DNA from: Rhizomucor pusillus
Lineage: Eukaryota; Mucoromycota; Mucoromycetes; Mucorales; Lichtheimiaceae
DNA: 61,003 nucleotides
Direction: 5' to 3'
NCBI GenBank assembly: GCA_900175165.2
Contig: FWWN02000560.1
Location: 1-61,003, forward strand
Shown here: piece by piece, positions 1 to 9,098 of the stretch
Layout: each line of letters begins with the position of its first letter
Numbering within the stretch: position 1 is the first letter of the stretch
Made by a program: the position numbers and the translations under genes
The notes under the pieces: generated by a model
Told to the model about the DNA's origin: nothing
What the model saw: the letters and a program-made list of their open reading frames with translations, nothing else
Databases searched by the model: none

Positions 1-829
1 GGTGAATGGTTCCGTGACAACGGCCGTCACTCTTTGATCATCTACGATGACTTGTCCAAGCAGGCTGTTGCCTACCGTCAGATGTCCCTTTTGCTTCGTC
101 GTCCTCCTGGTCGTGAAGCCTACCCTGGTGATGTCTTCTACCTCCACTCCCGTCTTTTGGAGCGTGCTGCCAAGATGAACAAGGACTTCGGTTACGGTTC
201 CATGACCGCCCTTCCCATCATGTAAGTATAAGTATGACTTCAACTTTGTGTGCGATGTTGATATTAACAATATCGACAGTGAAACTCAGGGTGGTGATGT
301 CTCCGCTTACATTCCTACCAACGTCATTTCCATTACTGACGGTCAGATCTTCTTGGAAGCTGAACTCTTCTTCAAGGGTGTCCGTCCCGCCATTAATGTC
401 GGTTTGTCCGTCTCCCGTGTCGGTTCCGCTGCCCAGACGAAGGCCATGAAGCAAGTCGCTGGTTCCCTTAAGCTTTTCTTGGCTCAGTACCGTGAAGTCG
501 CTGCCTTCGCCCAGTTCGGTTCTGACTTGGATGCCTCCACCCAGTTCTTGTTGAACCGTGGTGCCCGTCTCACCGAATTGCTCAAGCAACCCCAATACAC
601 TCCTCTTGCCATTGAGGTCCAGGTTCCTATCGTCTTTGCTGGTGTCAACGGTTTCCTTGACAAGCTCCCCGTCAACAAGGTCGTTGAGTGGGAAAAGGAC
701 TTCATCTCCCACATCCAGGCCGAGCACAAGCCCGTCCTTGAGGAAATCCGCACCAAGGGTGTCCTCTCCAAGGAACTCGAGGCCAAGCTCCGTGAAGTCT
801 GCGAGAACCACGTCAAGTCCTTCTTGTAA
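1..829 (+). CDS. ATP1: Mitochondrial F1F0 ATP synthase subunit alpha (3' part)
   Basis: This is the C-terminal 256 residues of the F1 alpha subunit; the gene starts before the window. There are two exons, <1..221 and 280..829, with a GT-AG intron at 222-279 that restores the ALPII/ETQ junction. Family signatures are visible: [32 protein letters not shown], and [12 protein letters not shown], which carries the alpha-subunit arginine that reaches into the beta catalytic site. The family C-terminal helical bundle follows, ending FL-stop. The protein forms the alpha3beta3 head of ATP synthase on the matrix side of the inner membrane. Codon use is strongly biased to C- or T-ending codons, as in a highly expressed gene. 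Identity is essentially certain; the N-terminal half, including the P-loop, is outside the window. Confidence 0.97.
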
Positions 830-1045
830 AAAACATAATCTTCTCTCCCCGTTCTTGTCTTATTCATTTTAGAGCGAACACCGAATGGCATACATTAAAA
901 AGAGCACGAGAAAGGTTTCTCTTTACAAAAGTAATGTCGCAGGTCTTGAATATCTATGTCGCTGTTTCAAAAATATCTGTCGCATATCCAAAATAGATGT
1001 CGCCTACTTACGAAATCCAATGTTGCATGCTCATTCTTATATTAG

Positions 1046-1720
1046 GTGCAGTTGTATTCTCCCGCTACTTTCTTTTTTTTCACTATTGCAATTTCAAACG
1101 TGAGTGCTCAATTTTTATCCGATGATGGACAAGGAAATATTGTCGATGAGAACGGTAGACCTGAGCCCATGGACTATATCGTTGACCAGGAACAATTTGC
1201 ACCTGAGACATTTGCTTTCATCAAAAGAAGCCTGCGGAGAAATCTCGAGTTAGCGCGATGCAAGTAGATAGGCCAAAAGATGAGGATTCTCATATGAGAG
1301 AAATTACGGAAAACGTGCCTATACTTCCTACACTCCTCAGGTACCGTGCTGAAAAGTTTGAATTTGGTCAGTCCCAGCCAAAATGGGGCCACTGGGCCCT
1401 GAAAAAGGATTGGCCACGATCTTGAGCCAATACAAAAGGCATGATAGCCAAGTCGCCAAGCAGCTGGTGAACGACGCCAGTTTTAGGATCGAGCAGCACT
1501 TTGCTTGAAATCGTTTATTGCTTCATTGCACTATTTACTGTGGAAGACGCTCCTCAATGATTTGACACCATTCAAGCCTACATAGACTGGGAAGTCCCAA
1601 CATATATCTACCAGGAGCACAGGCGTTGGTTGAAAGAGCATATGTACCCCGAGCTAATTATGCTGTATGAAGATGCATAAAATTTGCATTGCTTCCTGCG
1701 AAAAGGACTCGAGTCAGTCG
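1046..1720 (+). pseudogene. Decayed multi-copy coding relic, frame-shifted
   Basis: No intact gene is present, but protein-like stretches follow one another on the plus strand in changing frames. A segment with an acidic start and YIVDQEQFAPETFAF lies near 1170-1220. A segment with MREITENVPILPTLL lies near 1295-1340. A segment reading ILSQYKRHDSQVAKQLVNDA lies near 1420-1490, and one with YIDWEVPTYIYQEHRRW near 1575-1640. In-frame stops and frame changes separate them, so this looks like a dead coding sequence, probably of a repetitive Mucorales family. I cannot name a function. The statement that it is multi-copy is from memory and was not tested. Confidence 0.45.
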
Positions 1721-2411
1721 TTGCAGTGCACCAATATGGAGGCGTCCGGTAACATTGTGGTCATGTATACGGTTATATGCCACCTTAATGTGTACATTAG
1801 TAAACAGCTTGTACCGACAACCACAAAAAAAGAAACATACCATGTATTTGGAACGAAAGTGCCGAATCCAGCCCTGTCTTCTCGGTGACACCTTTTGTTA
1901 AGCGGGGCAAGTCTTGCAAGATCGGACGCCAGGGCATCCACATTTCCTGTTGGTTCTGCGAACTTTGCCTCCCCATGGTCAACGGATGATCCCGAGGTTA
2001 GCTGGTCTATAATGCACAGTGTTACGTCAAACTGGATTCGGGAGGTATCGACGCTTTGTTTTCTCCAGTGACTATATTCGACCTATTGATATAGGCGTTA
2101 GCAAAATTCCTAAATGACAGAGAGAGCATCGATTACCATCTGAGATACACATTGCGGTCTGGGTCTGCGATGATTGCCGACAGGACTGGATCCAATGTCG
2201 AGCTCCAAGGTTCGCTTTCTCCATAGTGTGTTTCTTCGATTAAGGTCTCGTGCGGAAGTCTGTGGATACTATTCGGATTAGTAGTATAATTAGTGTTGAT
2301 ACAGAGGCGCGAAGAGAGTTTTTCCGACTTACAGGTTCGAGATGCTAAGGGAAAGCGACGCTTGGGCTTTAGATTTTCCGACGGAAAGAGCTGCCAAGCG
2401 CTGCACTGCAT
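1714..2411 (-). pseudogene. Decayed member of a repetitive Mucorales protein family
   Basis: On the minus strand a protein-like segment containing TLDPVLSAIIADPDRNVYLRW runs at 2133-2411. After stops and frame changes, segments resembling AEPTGNVDALASDLARL and then ALSFQIHG appear around 1800-1960. The order and wording match, from memory, a widespread Mucorales multi-copy protein in which ...DPDRNVYLRW is followed by a GEAK block and an FQIHG block. At least two frame changes and stop codons break it, so it is called a pseudogene. It lies tail-to-tail with the relic at 1046-1720. Function of the family is unknown to me. Confidence 0.5.
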
Positions 2412-2597
2412 CCTTTCGCCGCATCTTCGTTCTTTGCACTAGCTGATGTGACGACCTCGAGTTAGGAAAGAATCAGAATCGTTATTTCAAGCGATCTTAC
2501 ATAGATAGGGCTCGGACTGGGATGGGACGGTCGCTACCCCATCTCAAGTCCCGCATCCTCTTATTTTAACCTGGTTGAGTGCGAATTTTGCTACCCT

Positions 2598-3245
2598 GTG
2601 GCTTTGGGAAACTCGAGAAAGCCCAAAATGGAAAAGCTAAAGAAGCTAAAGATAACCACCGATATTGCAAAACTTCATGAAAACCTCGCTCATTCGGTTG
2701 TGCCAGGAGTCTACGCCATTATTCCCAAAGAAGATATCGTTGTCCCTGCGGCAAACCGGAGAGAATATCACAGAAAAATTCAGGAACTTTGCGCGTGCAT
2801 GTGGATCCATAAGAGAAAAACTAAAGGAAAAGAAGGCTGACCAGTAACGGAGCAGGAACCTACACACCCAAGCGTAATACCAGAGTTGCTCAGAAGGACT
2901 CGAAAAAACGTTGTTGTCTGGCTACATACAAAGCAACCATCTTAGCATCATCCACCTTTCGTTTGTTCGCTTGTGATGCAAAAGGATCATTGCAATTATA
3001 TACCTGGTGATAATGAGGATTTGCGCACCCTTCCTTTGACAGCCAGCAACGTGGAAGAAATTGCCCGTCAATTAGACGAAGGCAGAAATTGCTGTGATAT
3101 TCGCATTACGTTGTTGCGAAGATTAGAGCGTCTGGATACTGCCGGCCAGAGAAACGTTACATATGATGATGATGTCTATAATGCCATGGTTAAGGTAGGG
3201 ATAATGGCAGATACGTACTTGACAAAATTTGAGCTTTACATATAA
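2598..3245 (+). other. Unidentified short open frames, possible relic
   Basis: Two plus-strand open frames follow each other: 2598-2840 (Lys-rich, with IAKLHENLAHSVVPGVY) and 2973-3245 (with TASNVEEIARQLDEG, and TYDDDVYNAMVKV near its end). The second reads like the start of a conserved protein that stops abruptly. It is reminiscent of N-terminal parts of transposon-encoded proteins, but this is only an impression. No clear splice model joins them and I do not recognise a family. Confidence 0.3.
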
Positions 3246-4004
3246 ACTTTATCTACATACATAAACAACCTCAGATACAAACAAGACTTTATAAATATCA
3301 TGAAAATGACGCGATCTCTGCTAGGATCTGGATGTAGAAACTCTTGTTTCAACAGAGTTACCGTGTATTTAGCGTCGACACACTACTTCATATTCGACTA
3401 GTATTAGCTTATATGGTATCGGGTTCCAATCTCCAGGCAGGTCGGTCGAGTGTATGCATGTAGTTAATCAATTTTGTCTCGATGCGACGTACAAAATATC
3501 GAGTCGAGTGATGGATGTTATGTATACGTTGATAGTACGCGATTCTCAGACAGGAACTGGAACGCCAGTAGCATATTTGATCACGAACGACCATTCTGCA
3601 TGCCCAATTGTACAATGCCTCAAACCTTTTTAATTGAAAAACGTGTTGTGGTTGGCTATTTCCCACTGTCTGTAAACTTGGGCCATAGTAATCCATAACA
3701 CAGTGTCAATGGCTTGCCAGAGATGCCAACTATGAAACCAATGAGTTGTTTTCTGTTTCCTACATTATTATGCGTTTGGACTATTGTCAAAGGATTGCAA
3801 TCAAAAGGGAAAGTCTAACAGGTATCTGCTGTAAGCTGTAAAATGAAATAAGTTTGTTGTTTAGTTGCAAATTATTAAGTACTGAAAGGAAAAAGAAAGA
3901 ACAACAACAGATACAAATAATATAGTGTATGCGAATACTATGCGTTCAAGGTAGAGAGGAAAGAAAACAAGCGGGAATAATATGGAGGAGGTATGATAAT
4001 GAAC
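3246..4004. other. Intergenic, nothing recognised
   Basis: About 760 bases without a recognisable gene. A 95-codon minus-strand frame at 3409-3696 has no family signature and is treated as chance. The distal part contains the 3' untranslated region of the kinase gene that ends at 4005. Confidence 0.5.
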
Positions 4005-6130
4005 TTAATCGGAATCATCGCCGTCATGGTACAAAGTCACTGTAGCAGAAAAAGAATTCATTAGGATTTTCTTCTCCTTTTTTCCAGCTTGTCGACTTAA
4101 CACGTACCTGAATTAAACTTTTCAAATGGATTACTGCCAATGTCATTGTCCTTGATAGACATCATGACACGGTCTGATTCTAGATCTAAACTGACGCTCT
4201 CTGGTGGCATTTTTCTAAAGTTGATAGCATCGATACCATTCGGTTGCTGGACTTGAGGGATAATAGGAGGCACACAATGACGCAGCAGTGCAAAATTGAC
4301 ATTCTTGAAGAAGGGGTGCGCTTTGACATCCGATGCACCTGCTCGAGATCCTAACCGACGGTTCTCGTCCTTGTGCAACAGTTTGCGCATCAAGTTTTTG
4401 CAGTTGTTGCTGATGCTCTTGCTGTACGGTGCAGGCTGGTCAGGGAACGCAGGTTCCAAGCGCATAATGCGAGTAAACGTCTCGTTGCGGTTGGCACCTT
4501 TGAAGGGTGTAGTGCCATACTAACAAGAAAATATATTAATACGCGCTGTCGATCCATGTAATGTATGCAAAACGCTCTTTTGCTTACCAGCATTTCGTAA
4601 ATGAGAATACCAAGAGTCCACCAATCAACAGCACTGGTGTGACCGCAGCCTTGAATGACTTCTGGAGCAATATATTCTGCAATGGATGGACTTGTCAGCA
4701 GAAAATGCAAAGATGATTTGGATGCGCATGAGGCTTACCCTCTGTACCAACAAAGCTGTTTGTCCGTAAGTTATTTACGCAGCTCCGTGTATCGATGGAT
4801 GGGGGCTGCAGATGAAATGAGTGAGTGAGCAACTGGCATGCATATGCAGGTCAGTAATACGACGCGTTACCTGATACGGCGAGGCTGATTTTACGACACC
4901 GGGGTTGCCAGGAGGATGCGATCCCTTGCTAAGGTCGAAATCTGTCAACATGATGTGGCCACTCTGGTGGAGCAAAATATCTGATCCAGAGATTATTCCT
5001 TGTCAGTTGCCATACTGAACGACCTAAAATAAAAAGAAAACTCACTTTCAGGTTTCAGGTCCCGGTAGATGTGGCCCTGCAGATGTAGATATTCTAAAGC
5101 TGCAGTCACTTCGGCTGCATAGAATTGGGCGCCGTCTTCACTCAAACATTTGCCAGGTCGCAATTGCAATGCTAAACAGCCAAGTTAGCCACCGTTGTTG
5201 TGACAGTTACGGTGGACAATGAAAGAGAAAAAAATTACCTCGGAAAAACTCGCCTCCCATGCAGTACTCCATAACAAAGTACAAATAATCCTGACTCTGG
5301 AAAGAGTGGTACAAGGTGACAATGAAAGGATGATTCGCCGTTGTCAAAATTTCCTGCTCTGCGAGCGCACGCTTAATCTTGTTTCGTTTGATCATCTCTC
5401 GCTTAGACAGCACTTTGTTATAATTTTTTAGTGAATGATGGAATTGAACGCCAAATTCGGACGACATACCTTTCATGGCAAATAGCTTGTCGGTGCCTTT
5501 TTGGCGGACCATGTAAACTTTGCCAACATCGCCCTTTCCGAGCATTCGCACTTTGGAAAAGCTGGAAGGGCCGACTTCGACTTTCTTCACTTTGATGCTG
5601 CTGCTAGAGTACGTGCGGCGATCGAGGCGCAGACGCTGTTGCATGGCTGCTGGAACAGACATGCAAGAGGCGTTGCTCGGCAAACCGCCGCTGCTGCTAT
5701 CACTGCTGCTGCTCTTGCTACTCGCGTACTCTGCTGCCAAGTTTGGGTTTGTGCCCGCATGAAGTCTCAAGCTCGCAAAGTTTGGTTGATGTTGTTGTTG
5801 TTGTTGTTGTTGCTGTTGCTGCTGCTGCTTAGTCAAGTTCAAAAGCTTCGTATTTGGTGCAGACACAACTCGGCGAACCGTCTTGTTGGTCTGGCTGAAC
5901 GTCGCCGAAGAAAACCAAGAGTTGCTTTTGAATCCCTTTTGCGGCTGTGGAGGGAAATTAAACTCGTTCGGAACGGCGAAAGATGCTGCGTTGTTCTGCC
6001 TGATTTCTGGCAACGACGCACCTGTGCCGGTGAAGAAAGTTTTCAGGCGGGATGGCATCTGCGACGAAATGTATGATGGTGGAGGAGCAGAAATCTCCAG
6101 CCCAACTTCCTTGTCGTGGTCCGGGTCCAT
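4005..6130 (-). CDS. AGC-family protein kinase, Nrc2/Fpk1 type
   Basis: Predicted 557-residue serine/threonine kinase in eight exons: 6130-5470, 5412-5239, 5171-5046, 4980-4871, 4805-4739, 4676-4588, 4519-4108 and 4039-4005, all GT-AG. The N-terminal third is low-complexity and Ser-rich with a run of about 15 Gln. The catalytic domain then shows the P-loop [12 protein letters not shown], the lysine in LFAMKV, the catalytic loop YRDLKPEN, and DFD in place of DFG (normal for this NDR/phototropin-like branch). After it come VGTEEYIAPEV and [11 protein letters not shown]. The protein ends [17 protein letters not shown], the AGC C-tail end typical of Nrc2-like kinases. In yeast the related Fpk1/2 activate phospholipid flippases; in Neurospora NRC-2 affects hyphal growth. 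The start was chosen as the first ATG; the frame upstream of it has only non-ATG starts. Confidence 0.93.
5786..5830 (-). repeat. CAA/CAG microsatellite encoding polyglutamine
   Basis: The plus strand carries a run of gtt/gct triplets that reads on the minus strand as CAG and CAA codons, giving about 15 consecutive Gln in the N-terminal region of the AGC kinase. The mix of CAA and CAG suggests slippage moderated by interruption. Length is likely variable between strains; this is inference. Confidence 0.85.
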
Positions 6131-6394
6131 GAGGGGCGTGTGCCGGGTGGGTGGGAAGGCGAGGAAGAAAGAAAGTTGGAAGAGTGAAAGAGGAAAAGTT
6201 TCCCCAATCAGCAATTCGCAGAATTCAGCAGCTCAAAAAAGTCAGTCAGCCAGTCCGGTCTGGCTCATCAGTCAAAATGCAAGAGCTTGCACAGCCTTGA
6301 AACAACAACTACAACAACCACCATTGTTGCCAGCCTAGAACTTTTCTTCCATCAAAAGCATCGATCTATCCAAAACCTCAAGCTGATCTACATT

Positions 6395-6640
6395 TATCGA
6401 GATCACCGGGTTTTCTTCCTTCGGTAAATACTTGATTCGCCTCAGCTGACTGATAATGCAGAATATTTCCATGGATGATCTGCGTCATCTTTGTAACAAT
6501 AGCATTTAGTTTGCTTTCTGCACAGCCGCATTCTCCTTGCCACGATATATAATGTCAACGGCAATTCCGTAGTATCCATCGCGGACCATTTCAAAAGACC
6601 CCCTGAACGCATCAAAGTTTACCGAGTAAACTCTATTGCT
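6395..6640 (-). pseudogene. Possible short coding relic
   Basis: Minus-strand reading gives a protein-like stretch with FDAFRGSFEMVRDGYYGIAV near 6560-6630. A second stretch with TKMTQIIHGNILHYQSAEAN follows in another frame near 6410-6490, after a stop. No family is recognised. The call rests only on how protein-like the two stretches look and on their being collinear. Confidence 0.25.
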
Positions 6641-6887
6641 ATGTTAATCTACCCTCTTGGTTGCATTGCCATGTGGAAGGGGTACTTTAGTTATCAACTT
6701 GGGAGAAATTCATTCACCATTCTCAAAGGTGTATGTATTCAGAGTACTCATTGCAAACACAAGCCGAAATGCCGCATTTGTACTACTACAAGAAACAAAC
6801 AAGCAGTAGGTATCGGGTCGGATCAACAGAGAACGTCCCTCCCCCTTAACATGTCAAGGCAACAAAACCCGTCCAGCTCACACACGC

Positions 6888-6956
6888 CAGCTAAACTGAC
6901 CGCAACCGCAACCGCAACCGCACCCACAACCGCAATCGCAACCCGCAATCGCAACT
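6888..6956 (+). repeat. 25-bp motif copy A followed by degenerate CCGCAA hexamer tract
   Basis: Copy A of a dispersed motif, cagctaaactgaccgcaac, begins at 6888. It runs into a tract of about eight imperfect CCGCAA/ACCGCA units up to about 6956, which is TTGCGG on the other strand. It differs from copies B (7169-7193) and C (8291-8315, inverted) by one base in the first 25. Confidence 0.85.
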
Positions 6957-7168
6957 TTTGTTTCACTTTCAACACACGCACGCCAGTTCACACTGTCGTA
7001 TTTATGGATTGATCAGTGTTCAATAATGATGGAGGTGGTACAACAATTAGAACTCCCTATTATTACAATCATCTACTGGTAGACTTAATTCTTTGCTTCT
7101 TATTCCATTAAAAGCACCTACCCAAAGTCTCGCAGTATCTTACTGTTCCCATTTCTTCACACACGCGC

Positions 7169-7193
7169 CAGCTCAACTGACCGCAACCGCAAC
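7169..7193 (+). repeat. 25-bp dispersed motif, copy B
   Basis: The 25 bases beginning cagctcaactgaccgcaac are identical to the reverse complement of 8291-8315 and one base different from 6888-6912. Both A and B are preceded by a cacacgc-type stretch. Confidence 0.85.
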
Positions 7194-7577
7194 TTTTTTC
7201 TCTCTCACACCGGTTCAACGCACATGTTCAGCCTTCCCCATGCTTTCCGACCTGGTACTGATCGCCTCTCCAAGACAGTGGTTCGACATCCCAAAGTGAT
7301 TGACATATTAGCAACAACTTTATCAATCGCAGAAGAATGAACTTACCGTCTTGATGATTGTGGCATTGAAAGCATTTGGGGAATGCGAATTGAGATTAAT
7401 CACAGCAATGCAGTACATCCCAGAGCATCGAGTGCTGCCCTGACAACTGTTATCAATACGACTTGTGATTCAGTAACTTGAAATGCTTCCAATTCAGGAT
7501 TCATATCCTTCTTTCTTGTTGGTGGAAGTTCAACGGAAGTTTTTTATTTGCAGCAGAAATAAAATAACTGCGATAAA

Positions 7578-8065
7578 TCATGATTCTGAAATGGTGCACA
7601 AGAGCTGGATGGTGGGATCTTCCATATATTTCAATTTCAATTTCTGTTCTTTACTGCTGGCGAGATACCATGTAAGTGCCGCCAGAGGGTCAAGGTGCTG
7701 CTTGCCTTCGTTAACACTGTCTTCAATCGTTTCCTTCAAGACGAGCAGACATTTTTCAGCCCAAAGGGTATTACGTAACTGTTGCCAATAGGGATTGTTT
7801 AAGCTGGTTGACAGTGATGACCTCACTGAGAATGAAATCTTGTCAGTGCCCAAGAAGAACAAAAAATGGTAGATTGTTAAACCGCTGGTATGTGTACTTG
7901 TAAGCAATATTCAATCGATCGTTTCATCGATTCTTTGGTAACATTCGATTGAATCTCCAAGACGATTGCAGGTAATCCAACGTGAATTGACGGCCGAGGC
8001 AAATAGTATATAACAGGAATTGCTGCTCCGTACGTCTGTCTCTGCATGTATATAGCTGTCACCAT
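7578..8065 (-). pseudogene. Frame-shifted relic of a nuclease-like repetitive family
   Basis: Two minus-strand frames are collinear parts of one protein. The upstream part (8065-7877) has YLPRPSIHVGLPAIVLEIQS and RSIEYCLQVH. The downstream part (7907-7578) has LRNTLWAEKCLLVLKE and LDPLAALTWYL. A third short frame between them reads YQRFNNLPFFVLLG, so at least two frameshifts (near 7885 and 7845) break the gene. The layout (IVLEIQ block, then YCLQ block, then a WAEKC block followed by DPLAALT) resembles, from memory, a multi-copy Mucorales family related to PD-(D/E)XK/Rpn-like proteins. In that scheme the E and Q of VLEIQ would match the E-x-Q/K motif. The nuclease relation is inference. Confidence 0.6.
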
Positions 8066-8290
8066 TTCTCATCCAGTACTGATTTTGTTACAAGGTTAAT
8101 AGTATCTAGGTTCTGTAGGAGATTTATCACTATAATGTAACATGAAGTTATTTCTTCCGGGACAATGCAGGTAGTCATATTCACATACCAGTGCAGTCCA
8201 CATTCATTGGAACAAGGTGATTGTGTATGGAAAAAAAAACCATCTTTGTACTGTGATTGGCGGCAACCGAAATCGTTCGGCGGGTTGTGG

Positions 8291-8315
8291 GTTGCGGTTG
8301 CGGTCAGTTGAGCTG
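8291..8315 (-). repeat. 25-bp dispersed motif, copy C (inverted)
   Basis: This is the exact reverse complement of copy B at 7169-7193, so B and C form a 25-bp perfect inverted repeat spanning 1147 bp that encloses the pseudogene at 7578-8065. It is flanked by further TTGCGG/GGGTTG-like sequence. Confidence 0.85.
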
Positions 8316-9098
8316 TCGTGACACGCTGGATGCCCAAGAACAAAAACGGGAATTCATTGAATCTTGTCAAGAAAAAGACTACCGCAGCAAAGCCTTTTAT
8401 ATAAGTCTGGTTTGATTGCTGTCTTGTGCAAATGTTGATGTAGCAGATCAAAGTGACGAGTTATATGCCATGCATTTCCAACAAGGAATAAGGTAGTTGC
8501 GCTGAAGTAGCCATTTAGCACTCAAGTACATATTTTACGCTTGTAACGTCCATCGTAGCAGGTTTGCAAATGCATTGATATTTACCTAGGGTTTCGAATG
8601 CTCATATTCTAGGTAACATTGACAACGACCATGCTTATCAGCAAAATCTGTTTTACTCGATCCAAGACGTGAAGTTATGGCATCCGGAAAGCAGAACAGG
8701 ATCCATGTATAGATTCGAGTGGGAAGACATCGCCTGAAATAATCACGTGATAGCATTCACTTTACGCATGAATATGCAGCATTTTTCATTTGATTGAACG
8801 CCTGCCAAAAACTGGTGAGCTACGTGTATTGATTGAGATCAATTGGAACTGAGCGATGATCTCAGGGACCATGAACAGCAGAGTGAAAGACTACGTGGGC
8901 ATCTCCACACGATACAACATTGCATTGTTACAAATTCGATACAAGGCTGTTTAGGCTATACATGCGTTTCGTTCATCGGCAGAACTCGAGTTAGCATCCG
9001 AAGGTTTCACAAAGGAGTACTGTATTCGGAGCATTGTCAACATTGCCATGCCGTTCCATTCAGAAAGGCCACGTGTTGGCTGCAGAGTAGTAAAAATT
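8316..9098. other. Intergenic, nothing recognised
   Basis: No supported gene. A plus-strand frame at 8843-9193 overlaps the end of the arrestin gene in antisense and has no family signature. The region includes the likely 3' flank of the arrestin gene ending at 9099. Confidence 0.5.

Noticed and set aside
218..811. 197-codon minus-strand open frame across ATP1
   Set aside because: Exact antisense of a strongly codon-biased gene; the bias removes stops from the opposite strand. No family signature.
4871..4980. Kinase with DFD in place of DFG as a pseudokinase
   Set aside because: DFD is normal in this AGC subgroup; the catalytic loop and lysine are present.
5501..6338. Plus-strand frames of 191 and 151 codons in the kinase gene, one with a Leu run
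   Set aside because: The Leu run is the antisense reading of the CAG microsatellite; the frames overlap well-supported exons.
6898..6956. TTGCGG hexamer tract as an internal telomere repeat
   Set aside because: Mucorales telomeres are expected to be TTAGGG-like; this tract is short, degenerate and linked to a non-telomeric motif.
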